From Streptococcus vestibularis (GTDB lineage Bacteria > Bacillota > Bacilli > Lactobacillales > Streptococcaceae), in contig JAABLG010000002.1 of NCBI GenBank assembly GCA_010604095.1, positions 5,836 through 69,835 of the forward strand: DNA of 64,000 nucleotides, written 5' to 3'. How positions within the stretch are numbered: the first letter of the stretch is position 1; each line of letters begins with the position of its first letter. Under the pieces are notes generated by a model, which made no database searches, was not told the origin of the DNA, and saw nothing but the letters and a program-made list of their open reading frames with translations. This document shows positions 29,467 to 38,928 of this stretch, piece by piece. The position numbers and the translations under genes are program-made.

Positions 29467-31533
29467 TTAAACTCGCCCTCGGGCTAGATTAATCATATCA
29501 TAGGTCAAGGTATTGCTGGTCTCTTTGAGAGAATAATCCTCCAAAGTATTGACCTCCTTACGAAGCTGTTTGGCGTAGCGGCTAGAGATTAACTCATCTT
29601 GTTCATATTCGTTGATTACTTTACGTTCCAAATAGTAGCCTCGCAACATCTCGTCGATATTGTCAGGACTAAGGTGGGTGATAACCCGTTCAACAAAGGC
29701 TCCTGACTGGATAATCTCAGCCTCTTGTAAACGGCCACGCTTTAGATAAGACAAGAGGTCGGAGTGATAGACACCTTCCAGATTACTCAGGGCTTCCAAT
29801 ACTTGCTCAGTATTTGTCAAATAAAGCTCCGCCATGTGATCACGATTTTCCTCTGTTAAACGAGGAGCTCGTAACGTCTCCTCCTTGCCAAGATGAAATT
29901 TAAAGGTAAAGGCAAGGTGCAGGAGCCTACGTAGGCCTCGTACAAAGACAACGAAGGCATAGGAAAGGCTGGAGACGAAGCCACGGTTAATACGACGCTC
30001 CAAACCCTTGATATAACGCTGATAGAGATTGTATTCAAGTTCTGAAAGTTGCCCCTTCTTGTAGGCATACTCTAACCCTTCACTCTCAATTTCCATAATC
30101 ATGACACGGATATTGGCTAGCTCTTCTTTGACATCATTGGACTCTTGCTCCAAGATGAGGTTTTCCAGACGTTGATTATAATTGTCAATGGTAGCGTAAA
30201 CAGCACCCTGATGCTTAGACTGCTTCAGGTCCTTCCCAAGCTCTCCAACGACATCATTCAAAATAGCAATCTGCATATAGTGGTTGGTTGTATGGGCTGA
30301 CCCCGTTGCCAATTTTGGTAGGACTAAAATGCCTGTTAAAAAACTTAAGAGGGTGACACCCGCCACTGTAAAGAGGAGAAGGCTATGTTCTAACGTCGTC
30401 ATATCGGCGAGAGGAAGCAAGAGAATTGTCGCAATGGACACTGTTCCCTTAACCCCAGAAAAGGTCAGAAGAGTGGCACTCTTCCAAATTCTTTTTAGGG
30501 GTCTTTTGTTTTTCCAGGCTCTTTGGGCAAATACCGCACTAATCATGACAAATCGAATGGCAAACATGGTCGCTGTCAAAAGCACGATTGCTAGCAACAA
30601 CCAGAGATTATCGTAGGTGCTACTTTGCAGAACGGGCATGGCCAAGGTTGGTAATTCCGTCCCCAAAAGGAAGAAGACCATACCATTTAGCATGAAGGTA
30701 ATGGTTCCCCAAATAGTATGAGAAATACTATCCAATTTGGCATCAAAAACCGTAATTTTTTTGAAACGACTGGCTAGAGAAATGCCTGCCACTACTACGG
30801 CAATAATGCCCGAGACATGAATTTCCTCCGCAACAAAGTAAGAGGCAATAGGGAGCACAAGTTCTAGTAGGAGTGCCCCTGTGACATCTGCTGCATCCAT
30901 ATTGTCCAGGATAGTCAAGAAGAGCCGATTAAGGAGGGCCGTGATTAGGCCGACCAGAAAGCCCCCCATAACGGAAAGGAACAAATGCCAACTAGCATCA
31001 AGGAGCGAAAAGGCTCCCGTTGTCAAGGCAGTCACCGCTACTTGAAAAGCAACCAGACCTGAAGCATCGTTCAAAAGCCCTTCACCCTGCAAAATATAAC
31101 CTATCCACTTTGGAAAACTGAAGCGTTTGGCAATAGCTGAATAGGCCACAAAATCAGTCGGTCCAAGGGCCGCCCCGATAGCTAGACAGGCAGATAGAGG
31201 CACTGATACAGGCAGGATGGACTTAGCCAGATAACCAATTCCCAATGTTGATACGAAGATGACTGGAAAAATCAGAAATAGAATCAATTTCCAGTTACGT
31301 AGTATGCTGGTAATATCACTCTCTTCGCCCTCTCGGAAAAGCAAGGGAGCAATAATAAAGGCTAGAAAAAGTTCCGTTTCAAGCTCAAAAACTTCCCCTT
31401 TAAAAAGCAAACCAATACCTACTCCAAAAATAATTTGAATCAAAGGTAAGGGAAGACGTGGAAAGACACGGTTAATAACGTTTGATAAGATCAAGCTAAA
31501 AAGAAGAACCAGTAAAGCCGATGATAGATGCAT
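29467..31533 (-). CDS. Na+/H+ antiporter (CPA1/NhaP-type)
   Basis: A 688-residue cation:proton antiporter. The N-terminal ~400 residues form about 12 transmembrane segments, with the conserved GAALGPTDFVA and GEGLLNDASGLV motifs bearing the ion-binding Asp/Asn residues. The remaining ~280 residues are a long charged cytoplasmic domain with helical content, typical of regulatory tails. It probably exports Na+ or K+ for pH homeostasis. A small coiled-coil gene ends 8 bases upstream. Confidence 0.92.
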   Translation of the reverse strand: MHLSSALLVLLFSLILSNVINRVFPRLPLPLIQIIFGVGIGLLFKGEVFELETELFLAFIIAPLLFREGEESDITSILRNWKLILFLIFPVIFVSTLGIGYLAKSILPVSVPLSACLAIGAALGPTDFVAYSAIAKRFSFPKWIGYILQGEGLLNDASGLVAFQVAVTALTTGAFSLLDASWHLFLSVMGGFLVGLITALLNRLFLTILDNMDAADVTGALLLELVLPIASYFVAEEIHVSGIIAVVVAGISLASRFKKITVFDAKLDSISHTIWGTITFMLNGMVFFLLGTELPTLAMPVLQSSTYDNLWLLLAIVLLTATMFAIRFVMISAVFAQRAWKNKRPLKRIWKSATLLTFSGVKGTVSIATILLLPLADMTTLEHSLLLFTVAGVTLLSFLTGILVLPKLATGSAHTTNHYMQIAILNDVVGELGKDLKQSKHQGAVYATIDNYNQRLENLILEQESNDVKEELANIRVMIMEIESEGLEYAYKKGQLSELEYNLYQRYIKGLERRINRGFVSSLSYAFVVFVRGLRRLLHLAFTFKFHLGKEETLRAPRLTEENRDHMAELYLTNTEQVLEALSNLEGVYHSDLLSYLKRGRLQEAEIIQSGAFVERVITHLSPDNIDEMLRGYYLERKVINEYEQDELISSRYAKQLRKEVNTLEDYSLKETSNTLTYDMINLARGRV

Positions 31534-31541
31534 AGCTCCTC

Positions 31542-31784
31542 CTAATCTTCTTTATGGCAACAGTTTGAGAATAATTCTTTTTGCTTACTGATTTTTTTAT
31601 CAATAGCCGTCACATCTTCCTTGGCCAAAAGTTTATGGCAACGTTCGACCTCAAGACTAGCCAGCTTTTTCTTAATTTTTGCCGTTTTACGGTTTTCGAC
31701 TTTTTTCAAGGTGTCCTCGGCACTTTGCTTATCGATATATTTGGCCTGCATCTCCGCCAATTTTTCTTTAATATCTGTAATCAT
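31542..31784 (-). CDS. Small Lys-rich coiled-coil protein, unknown
   Basis: An 80-residue hydrophilic protein, mostly charged helix (KEKLAEMQAKYIDKQSAEDT), ending with a short Cys pair, FSNCCHKED. It overlaps mnmM by four bases and precedes the antiporter by eight, so it is likely translated in the same operon. Family not recognised. Confidence 0.65.
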   Translation of the reverse strand: MITDIKEKLAEMQAKYIDKQSAEDTLKKVENRKTAKIKKKLASLEVERCHKLLAKEDVTAIDKKISKQKELFSNCCHKED

Positions 31785-32329
31785 TGTAATTTCTCCAGCA
31801 TCACCAAAAATGGTGGCGTGTTAATTTGATTGAGGGGTTGGTAAAGCATGGCTGTGAAAACACGTTGGTCCAAACCAATGACATATTCAAGAACAGCATC
31901 TTTCTCCATATCACCACCATCATGACCGTAGTAAATCATAATCGCCAAGCGACCACCAACTTCTAAGCGGTCAAGAATTTTCTCAATAGCCTCAAGAGTC
32001 GTGTGGGGCTTGGTGATGACACTCTTGTCTGTAGATGGCAGATAGCCCAGATTGAAAATAGCAGCTCGAATAGGTTCCGTGACATATCGGTCCAGATTTT
32101 CATGCCCATCTAAAATGAGTTCTGCATTGTCAATTTTCAAATCTGACAAGCGTTGACTGGTCTTTTCAAGCGCCTGCTCCTGCACGTCAAAGGCATAGAC
32201 CTTCTTGGCAAGACCAGCTAAAAAGGCGGTATCATTGCCATTTCCCATAGTCGCATCAACAGCGATACTCCCATCATCTAGCACTTGAGCTAGAAAATCA
32301 TGAGACATCTGAATCGGACGTTTCATCAT
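31781..32329 (-). CDS. mnmM: tRNA (mnm5s2U34)-type methyltransferase MnmM (YtqB)
   Basis: A 182-residue class I SAM methyltransferase. Motif I is VDATMGNGNDTAFLAGL near residues 24-40, and motif IV is IFNLGYLPSTDKS. This family (YtqB/MnmM) methylates 5-aminomethyl-2-thiouridine at the tRNA wobble position in Gram-positives. It overlaps the radical-SAM gene upstream by four bases, and the ytqA-ytqB pairing is also seen in Bacillus. Confidence 0.85.
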   Translation of the reverse strand: MMKRPIQMSHDFLAQVLDDGSIAVDATMGNGNDTAFLAGLAKKVYAFDVQEQALEKTSQRLSDLKIDNAELILDGHENLDRYVTEPIRAAIFNLGYLPSTDKSVITKPHTTLEAIEKILDRLEVGGRLAIMIYYGHDGGDMEKDAVLEYVIGLDQRVFTAMLYQPLNQINTPPFLVMLEKLQ

Positions 32330-33270
32330 GCTTCTTTCTCCTTTTCCTTAGCTACTTTACAGCCTTGCCATGAGCCACGACGTTCCATCTCCTTGTCAAT
32401 GGCATTAAGAACTTCCCACTTGTTGAGACTCCACATAGGACCAATCAGCATGTCTCGGGGCGCATCACCAGTGATTCGGTGAATGACGATATCCTTAGGA
32501 ATGATTTCCAACTGGTCACAGATGATGGACACATATTCTTCCTGACTCAGCAATTTCAGACGCCCCTCGTGGTAGTCTCTTTGCATACGGGTATTGGTCA
32601 TCAGGTGGAGGAGGTGGAGTTTAATCCCCTGAATGTCATTATCCGTCACACAACGGCGAACATTTTCCACCATCATCTCGTGGGTTTCTCCTGGCAAACC
32701 ATTAATCAAATGCGATACAATCTCAGCCTTGGGCGCACGCTCACGCACACGCTTAACCGTCTCTACATAGAGATCATAGCTGTGTGCTCGGTTAATGAGC
32801 TCTGACGTTTCTTCATAAGTGGTCTGCAGTCCAAGTTCAACGGTCACGTACATACGTTCTGTGAGTTCGGCCAGATAATCAATCACATCGTCAGGCAAAC
32901 AGTCTGGGCGGGTACCGATATTGATGCCAACAACACCAGGCTCATTGATAGCCTGTTCGTAGCGATCCTTGATAACCTCAAGCGGCGCGTGGGTATTGGT
33001 AAAGTTTTGAAAATAAACCAGATATTTCTGAACTTCTGGCCACTTGCGATGCATAAAGTCAATCTCATGGTAAAACTGCTCACGAATCGGTGCCTCAGGA
33101 GCTACAATAGCATCCCCAGATCCCGATACCGTACAAAAGGTACAGCCACCATGAGCCACTGTGCCATCACGGTTGGGGCAATCAAAGCCCGCATCTATTG
33201 GTAGTTTGAAAATCTTTTCGCCAAAAATCTCACGATAGTAATCATTAACTGTTCTATAACGTTTTTTCAT
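32326..33270 (-). CDS. TIGR01212-family radical SAM protein (YtqA-like)
   Basis: A 314-residue radical-SAM protein. The iron-sulfur cysteines lie in DCPNRDGTVAHGGCTFC, the characteristic spacing of this family. The Elp3-like core follows. The role is not firmly established; association with the tRNA wobble methyltransferase suggests tRNA modification. I chose the ATG at 33270 (MKKRYRTVNDYY), which matches the family; an upstream start would add 19 hydrophobic residues through the promoter. Confidence 0.88.
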   Translation of the reverse strand: MKKRYRTVNDYYREIFGEKIFKLPIDAGFDCPNRDGTVAHGGCTFCTVSGSGDAIVAPEAPIREQFYHEIDFMHRKWPEVQKYLVYFQNFTNTHAPLEVIKDRYEQAINEPGVVGINIGTRPDCLPDDVIDYLAELTERMYVTVELGLQTTYEETSELINRAHSYDLYVETVKRVRERAPKAEIVSHLINGLPGETHEMMVENVRRCVTDNDIQGIKLHLLHLMTNTRMQRDYHEGRLKLLSQEEYVSIICDQLEIIPKDIVIHRITGDAPRDMLIGPMWSLNKWEVLNAIDKEMERRGSWQGCKVAKEKEKEA

Positions 33271-33355
33271 AAGGACTATTATAACACTTTGACCTAAAAA
33301 AGAGGGTAAGACAGAGACAAAAATCAAGGATTTCTGCCTGCCCTACTCTCTCTTC

Positions 33356-34432
33356 TTATTTGGTCTTTTTCAAATAATCAATGGCTTCTTGAGCTGTTTT
33401 TACAGGAACGATTTTCATCTTGGTTCCCAGTTTCTCGGCAGCTTCCTTAGCCTCTTGATAGTTGGTTTTGGCATCCGGATCAGCCTTTTTCATTTCCTTG
33501 GTTACTGGGTTGTTTGGCACGAAGAAAATATCTGCACCGCTATCAGCCGCTGATTTCACCTTGAGGTAGGCCCCACCAATATCACCGACAGAACCATCCT
33601 TTTCAATGGTTCCCGTTCCAGCAATCTTACGACCATCCTTGAGGTTTTGACCCGAAACTTGGTCGTAAATAGCCAAGGTAAACATAAGACCCGCACTTGG
33701 TCCACCGACACCATCAAGTTTAAACTTCACATTCTCAGAACTCTTGACCTCAGTATGGTCCGTCAAGCCGATACCAATACCATTCTTACCATTGGCGATC
33801 TTGATAATCTTACCTGTGGCCGACTTTGATTTGTCATCTGTCGTATAAGTGACCTTAACCTTTGAACCCAACTTAAGTCCCTGAACGTATTTAATCAAAT
33901 CAGCCGAATTATTAAAGGTCTTGTCATTGACAGCCGTCACCGTATCCGCAATATTAAGAACGCCCTTGAAGCTGGAATCATCATTGACCTGAAGCACATA
34001 GACACCCATATAGTCCAAGCTCGCCTTTTTACCAGCCAGCGTCAAGCCTTGATAAATGGCTTGGTTTTGGGAAGTCTCCATGTAAAATTGGTTGATACGC
34101 ATGTAATCTTCATCAGAGTAATTACCCGTTGCCTCTTCAGCCGTTTGAAGCTTAGCGAAATCATTGAGCTGAGCATAGAGCATGAGGGCCAAGGTCGCCT
34201 TGGTTTGGGCCACCGCCACAAAATTGTAGGAACCTTTTGAATCATCGGCTTTCTTATCCACAGTCAAGACTTCCTTGGTATCAAAAGCACCACCCGGAAG
34301 CTCTACATAGTAATTATTGAGCGGGAAAAAGAGGGCAAAAAGGAGGAAAAGTACTGTAAAAATACCTAAGAGCCACCACTTAATCCGCCACATTTTCCCT
34401 AATAGCGATTTAGATTTTGTCTTGTTTGCCAC
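33356..34432 (-). CDS. sepM: SepM-type PDZ/Lon-like membrane protease
   Basis: A 358-residue protein with one N-terminal transmembrane segment (WWLLGIFTVLFLLFALF), a PDZ domain (~115-210) and a C-terminal Lon-type S16 protease domain. The catalytic Ser is in GGPSAGLMFTL, with the partner Lys in GGAYLKVKSA. In S. mutans SepM trims competence-stimulating peptide; the salivarius-group role is unproven. I chose the GTG at 34432 because GGAGG stands six bases upstream; this overlaps the coaD end by 23 bases. An upstream in-frame ATG would add about 13-20 residues. Confidence 0.9.
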   Translation of the reverse strand: MANKTKSKSLLGKMWRIKWWLLGIFTVLFLLFALFFPLNNYYVELPGGAFDTKEVLTVDKKADDSKGSYNFVAVAQTKATLALMLYAQLNDFAKLQTAEEATGNYSDEDYMRINQFYMETSQNQAIYQGLTLAGKKASLDYMGVYVLQVNDDSSFKGVLNIADTVTAVNDKTFNNSADLIKYVQGLKLGSKVKVTYTTDDKSKSATGKIIKIANGKNGIGIGLTDHTEVKSSENVKFKLDGVGGPSAGLMFTLAIYDQVSGQNLKDGRKIAGTGTIEKDGSVGDIGGAYLKVKSAADSGADIFFVPNNPVTKEMKKADPDAKTNYQEAKEAAEKLGTKMKIVPVKTAQEAIDYLKKTK

Positions 34433-34907
34433 GCTTGGCCTCCACTTCCTTAACAACTGCTTGAGGAACATAAGAACTAATGTCCCCCTCAAAATAAATC
34501 AACTCACGCACACGACTTGAGGAGACTGGTGTCACCTCATGACTAGCAATCAAATAAACCGTTTCAAGCTCAGGCGCCAGCCCCTTATTGAAATAGTCCA
34601 TATTGGCCTCATAGTCAAAATCTGTCGCATTACGAAGGCCTCGAACCAAATAGGTCACGCCAAGGTCTCTGGCAACATCTACAGCCAGACTATCGTGAGC
34701 CGTTATGACCTTGACATTGGGAAAATCTGCCACAACCTCATCCAAGATACGCTTGCGAGTCGCAACATCCCAGAAGCTCTGCTTGTTTTTATTATAAAAA
34801 AGGCCAATATAAAGCTCGTCAAAGAGCTTGCTGGCTCTGGCAATGATATCCATATGCCCATTGGTAATCGGATCAAAAGACCCCGTAAACATAGCAATTT
34901 TGGTCAT
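34410..34907 (-). CDS. coaD: Phosphopantetheine adenylyltransferase CoaD
   Basis: A 165-residue enzyme catalysing the penultimate step of coenzyme A synthesis. The nucleotidyltransferase motif GSFDPITNGHMDII is near the N-terminus, and the SSSRVRELI motif near residue 128. It lies between rsmD (31-base gap) and sepM (23-base overlap), the usual streptococcal order. Confidence 0.97.
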   Translation of the reverse strand: MTKIAMFTGSFDPITNGHMDIIARASKLFDELYIGLFYNKNKQSFWDVATRKRILDEVVADFPNVKVITAHDSLAVDVARDLGVTYLVRGLRNATDFDYEANMDYFNKGLAPELETVYLIASHEVTPVSSSRVRELIYFEGDISSYVPQAVVKEVEAKRGKQDKI

Positions 34908-34938
34908 CGCAATTCCTTTCTACACCCGCTACAGGTAG

Positions 34939-35487
34939 CTAGCGCACGTAAACGGTCACCTTACTGATACCATAGGTTTTCTGCTTCCAAATCCCAAAGT
35001 TTGAAATTTCTTCAGGCAGGTCCACAGCCTTATCTGTCTCGCAAACCAACATAACATCTTCAGCCAAGAGCCCTTGCTCCTCTAACTGAGTAATATTAGC
35101 CACAATCTGCTCTTTGGCATAAGGCGGATCTAAAAGCACCAAGTCAAACTGACCTGTCAATTGCGTCAATGCACGCGCCGCATCCATCTTCAAAAGCTGG
35201 AACTGTTTCTCACTCTTGGTCATCTTGATATTTTCCTGAATAACAGCCTGTGCCCGACGATCCTTTTCCACGAGGACAGCAGACGACATACCACGACTGA
35301 TAGCCTCAATAGCCAGGCTACCGCTCCCAGAAAAAAGATCCAAAACACGCCCTCCATTAAAGAAAGGACCAATCATATTGAAAATAGCACCCTTGACCTT
35401 GTCCGTTGTTGGACGAGTCGTTTTGCCTTCTAACGTTTTAAGCGGACGCCCGCCAAAATCACCTGCTACAACACGCAAGTTGGTCAC
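34939..35487 (-). CDS. rsmD: 16S rRNA (guanine966-N2)-methyltransferase RsmD
   Basis: A 182-residue methyltransferase. The N-terminal RVVAGDFGGRPLKT, SAM motif I VLDLFSGSGSLAIEA near residues 48-62, and the catalytic DPPYAKEQ motif identify RsmD. It heads the rsmD-coaD-sepM run. Confidence 0.96.
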   Translation of the reverse strand: MTNLRVVAGDFGGRPLKTLEGKTTRPTTDKVKGAIFNMIGPFFNGGRVLDLFSGSGSLAIEAISRGMSSAVLVEKDRRAQAVIQENIKMTKSEKQFQLLKMDAARALTQLTGQFDLVLLDPPYAKEQIVANITQLEEQGLLAEDVMLVCETDKAVDLPEEISNFGIWKQKTYGISKVTVYVR

Positions 35488-35627
35488 CTCATTTTTACTG
35501 ATTTTAGTAAGACTTTTCTATTATACCAAAAAACCACACATAGATGTTGCTTCAAAGGATGCTAGACAAGCTGAAAACCATCAAGCAAACACAAAAAACT
35601 CGAGAGCCTCCCGAGTTTTCATTTATT

Positions 35628-36548
35628 TTACTTATCAGCAAGTGCAGTCACGTAGTTGTAAGCTTCGATACCAGCTGTGGCACCATCCCCTACGGCTGTT
35701 GTGATTTGGCGAAGGTCTTTCTGGCGGACATCCCCAATGGCAAAGATACCAGGAATACTTGTCGCCATCTTATCATCTGTAATAACCCAACCAGCTTGGT
35801 CAGTGATACCCAGACCTGTCACGTAATCTGAAACCGGATCAAGTCCGACATAAACAAAGACACCACCAAATTCGTGATTAGTCACTTCACCAGTTTTGAC
35901 ATTCTTGATATCAACACTGCGAACCTTGATGTCATCACCCTTGATTTCTTCAACGACAGAATCCCAGATAAACTTGACCTTTTCATTGGCGAAGGCACGG
36001 TCTTGAAGGACCTTTTGGGCACGCAACTCGTCACGACGGTGAACAATGGTTACGCTATTGGCAAAGCGTGTCAAATAAATTCCTTCTTCAACGGCAGAGT
36101 CACCACCACCAACGACCAAGAGGTCTTGATTACGGAAGAAAGCCCCATCACATACCGCACAGTAAGAAACCCCACGGCTGTTGTACTCTTCTTCACCAGC
36201 AACACCGATGTGGCGGTGCTTGGCCCCCGTCGCAATGATAACTGTCTTGGTTTGGTACTCCTCGTCACCAGTTTTGACGACTTTATAGTCACCCTTGTCC
36301 TCGATACCAGACACAATACCGTAAAGATTTTCAACGCCCAATTTTTCCAAAGGTTCGAACATCTTCATAGACAATTCTGGACCAGAGATATTTTCAAAGC
36401 CAGGGTAATTTTCAATCTCAGACGTGTTATTCATCTGTCCGCCAGGAGCACCTTGCTCCAAAGTTGCCACTTTAAGGTTGGCACGGGCTGCATATAGCGC
36501 TGCTGTCATCCCTGCAGGACCAGCTCCAATAATAATCGTATCGTACAT
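35628..36548 (-). CDS. trxB: Thioredoxin reductase
   Basis: A 306-residue flavoprotein. It has the N-terminal FAD motif GAGPAGMTAALYAARA, the redox-active CAVC disulfide near residue 134 (YCAVCDGAFF), the NADPH motif GGGDSAVEEG, and a C-terminal FAD segment (IPGIFAIGDVR). It reduces thioredoxin with NADPH. A DUF4059 gene lies 65 bases upstream in the same direction, a pairing usual in streptococci. Confidence 0.96.
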   Translation of the reverse strand: MYDTIIIGAGPAGMTAALYAARANLKVATLEQGAPGGQMNNTSEIENYPGFENISGPELSMKMFEPLEKLGVENLYGIVSGIEDKGDYKVVKTGDEEYQTKTVIIATGAKHRHIGVAGEEEYNSRGVSYCAVCDGAFFRNQDLLVVGGGDSAVEEGIYLTRFANSVTIVHRRDELRAQKVLQDRAFANEKVKFIWDSVVEEIKGDDIKVRSVDIKNVKTGEVTNHEFGGVFVYVGLDPVSDYVTGLGITDQAGWVITDDKMATSIPGIFAIGDVRQKDLRQITTAVGDGATAGIEAYNYVTALADK

Positions 36549-36613
36549 GAGTCACTCCTTTTACGCATTTCTTGTAGAGATATCTTACACCTAATAGGCC
36601 ATCAAAGCTAGTA

Positions 36614-36838
36614 TTATGCATTCAGCACGATGAGGATTGCCATAAAAGCAAAAGCCAAGACAGGAATCGAAACCATCGACATCATGATAGCATCATAGAG
36701 GGCACCTTGACGCTCCTTAACCGTCTTGTCAGCACGACGTAGGGCACGCCATCCAAGCCAAAAGGCACCAATCACCAAGCACATAAAGAAAGCAATCACA
36801 AGGCCCAAAAGGTAAAATTTAAAAATATTTAATAACAT
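36614..36838 (-). CDS. DUF4059-type small membrane protein
   Basis: A 74-residue protein with two hydrophobic segments (residues ~5-30 and ~52-72) flanking a basic loop, WRALRRADKTVKERQG. It matches the streptococcal DUF4059 type, usually found immediately upstream of trxB. Function unknown. Confidence 0.75.
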   Translation of the reverse strand: MLLNIFKFYLLGLVIAFFMCLVIGAFWLGWRALRRADKTVKERQGALYDAIMMSMVSIPVLAFAFMAILIVLNA

Positions 36839-37052
36839 AAATCATCCTAAAGTGAGAAATAGAAAAGGCTGAGACAACATTCTCCAACCTCTGAATCCGA
36901 TTAGTAATAACTGCCGAAGGCAGTATCTGATTGGACTTTTGGGGCATCTTCAAAAATTCCAAAAGCTCCTAATCATCCTTACAGGATCCGACTACGGACT
37001 ATAAATGGAGTCCTGTCGTATCACCTTTTTCTATTGTAACAAAAATCCCATC

Positions 37053-37796
37053 TTAAAGATATTGTTTTGAATAAGAAGCGAAAAATTCTTTCGTTCTTTC
37101 TTCTTTTGGGTGGTTGAAAAGTTCTTCAGGTGTTCCTTGTTCAAGGATATGCCCTTTCTCAAGGAAGAGCACCTTGTCAGCCACTTGATAAACAAAGTTC
37201 ATGTCGTGACTAACCAAAATCATGGTCTGACCTGACTTAGCTGCATCAGCGATTGATTTTTCAACCTCACCAACCAACTCAGGGTCAAGGGCAGATGTCG
37301 GTTCGTCAAGCAAGAGCACATCAGGCTTCATGGCAAGGGCACGGGCCAAGGCCACACGTTGCTTTTGACCACCTGACAAATGACGTGGGTAGTGATTTTC
37401 ACGATTAGACAGCCCAACCTTAGCGAGCTCTTCTTTGGCAATCTTGGTAGCTTCTTCGTCAGAAAGTTTCTTAACAATCTTAAGACCTTCCTTAACATTA
37501 TCCAAGGCTGTACGACGTTCAAAGAGGTTGAACTGTTGGAACACCATGGCCAACTTACGACGAAGAGTAAGGATTTGTTCTTTGGTAATTGTTTCAAAAT
37601 CTACCTTGAAATCATCAATGATAATGGTACCAGAATCAGGTTGTTCCAAATAGTTTAAGCTGCGAAGAATTGTTGATTTCCCTGCACCAGAGGCACCAAC
37701 AAGAGCTACAACTTCACCCTTTTCAATGTCGATATCAATACCATCGAGAACCTTTTGACCTGAAAATTCCTTGGTCAAATTTTTGATACTAATCAT
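37053..37796 (-). CDS. Polar amino acid ABC transporter ATP-binding protein
   Basis: A 247-residue ATPase of the GlnQ/ArtP type. Walker A is GASGAGKST, the signature is LSGGQKQRVALARAL, Walker B is VLLLDEPTSALDPE, and the H-loop is LVSHDM. Its ATG shares one base with the permease stop, so the two are coupled. The substrate is unclear; cystine, arginine or glutamine are possible. Confidence 0.92.
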   Translation of the reverse strand: MISIKNLTKEFSGQKVLDGIDIDIEKGEVVALVGASGAGKSTILRSLNYLEQPDSGTIIIDDFKVDFETITKEQILTLRRKLAMVFQQFNLFERRTALDNVKEGLKIVKKLSDEEATKIAKEELAKVGLSNRENHYPRHLSGGQKQRVALARALAMKPDVLLLDEPTSALDPELVGEVEKSIADAAKSGQTMILVSHDMNFVYQVADKVLFLEKGHILEQGTPEELFNHPKEERTKEFFASYSKQYL

Positions 37797-38719
37797 TAGC
37801 GGTCACCTCCAATTCCAGAAATGTCAGTCACTTCAGGCGCCTTAATGGCCATGTGATTTTCAACTGAACGACCAATGTACTCAATCAAGATTGAGATTAC
37901 CCAGTATACAAGGGCAACTGAGATATAACGTTCAAAGTAACGGTAGTCGGCACCACCCAAGATTTGAGCCTGTGCATACATTTCGACGATACCAGCACTA
38001 AAGGCAAGTGATGTTCCCTTAGTCAAACCAATCAAACTGTTAATCAAACTTGGAGTTGCAATAACTGCCGCATTTGGGATAATGACACGACGGTAAACCT
38101 GTGCTGATGTCATCCCAAGAGAACGGGCAGCTTCGATTTCCCCAGCATCAACAGCCTGAATCGCTGCACGAATGGTTTCACTCATGTAGGCTGCTTCGTT
38201 AAAGGCAAAGGCTGTAATGGCGAAAATAGCTGGTGGAATCTCATTAATATTCCAATCCAAACCAAATTCACCATTCAAATAACGAAGGAAGAGTGGAATA
38301 CCATAGTAAGTCAACATGAGTTGTACAAGGATTGGTGTCCCACGCAAGAAGCTCACAAAAACTGCTTGAATTGGATAAAGGATACGTACTCGATTGATCT
38401 TAACGACCGCAAAGACAAGGGCCAAAATCAAACCGAAGAAGGCACCTGCAATAGTCAATCCCAAAGTTAAAGGCAAGCGTTCCACAATCTTAGGAACAGC
38501 ATCAAAGACTGCCTTCCATGAGAAGAGCTTACCAGCTGGCATCCAAGATGAGATCCACTTGAAGACAATCGTAACCAGTTGCAAAACATAGCCCCAAAGA
38601 ATTTCTACTAGCCAAGACAGGGGAATGGCTAAAGCAACTGCTACTGCCAAACCAACCAAACCAATGATAACTTGGAGATACCAAGGTGACCGATTAAATG
38701 CTTCTATACTCTTTTTCAC
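37796..38719 (-). CDS. Polar amino acid ABC transporter permease
   Basis: A 307-residue HisM/GlnP-type permease with an N-terminal hydrophobic segment followed by about five core helices. The EAA loop, AGEIEAARSLGMTSAQVYRRV, contacts the ATPase. It acts with the ATPase just downstream and the lipoprotein upstream. Confidence 0.92.
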   Translation of the reverse strand: MKKSIEAFNRSPWYLQVIIGLVGLAVAVALAIPLSWLVEILWGYVLQLVTIVFKWISSWMPAGKLFSWKAVFDAVPKIVERLPLTLGLTIAGAFFGLILALVFAVVKINRVRILYPIQAVFVSFLRGTPILVQLMLTYYGIPLFLRYLNGEFGLDWNINEIPPAIFAITAFAFNEAAYMSETIRAAIQAVDAGEIEAARSLGMTSAQVYRRVIIPNAAVIATPSLINSLIGLTKGTSLAFSAGIVEMYAQAQILGGADYRYFERYISVALVYWVISILIEYIGRSVENHMAIKAPEVTDISGIGGDR

Positions 38720-38892
38720 AATGTCGCCCTTTCTTTCTAAAAAAGTAGGTTAGCCTAGTGCTAACCATTCAAATATCTTATCATAATTTTATAGTATTCA
38801 TTTTAGCACGACTCAGAAAGTCTGTGAAATAGTCTTTTCTTATCAAAGTGATAAGGAAATCATATCACTGATAATTCAGCTTTATTAACGTC

Positions 38893-38921
38893 AAAAAGCT
38901 GAGACAGCAGTCTCAACTTTT
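38893..38921 (-). terminator. Intra-operon hairpin after the binding-protein gene
   Basis: GAGAC-TGCT-GTCTC, with flanking A/T pairing and a short T-tract on the minus strand, lies between the solute-binding gene and the permease gene. It could act as a partial terminator so that more binding protein than permease is made. Confidence 0.55.
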
Positions 38922-38928
38922 AACAGTC

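Noticed and set aside
35874..36497. 207-codon ORF antisense to trxB
   Set aside because: A shadow ORF; trxB motifs on the other strand are unambiguous.
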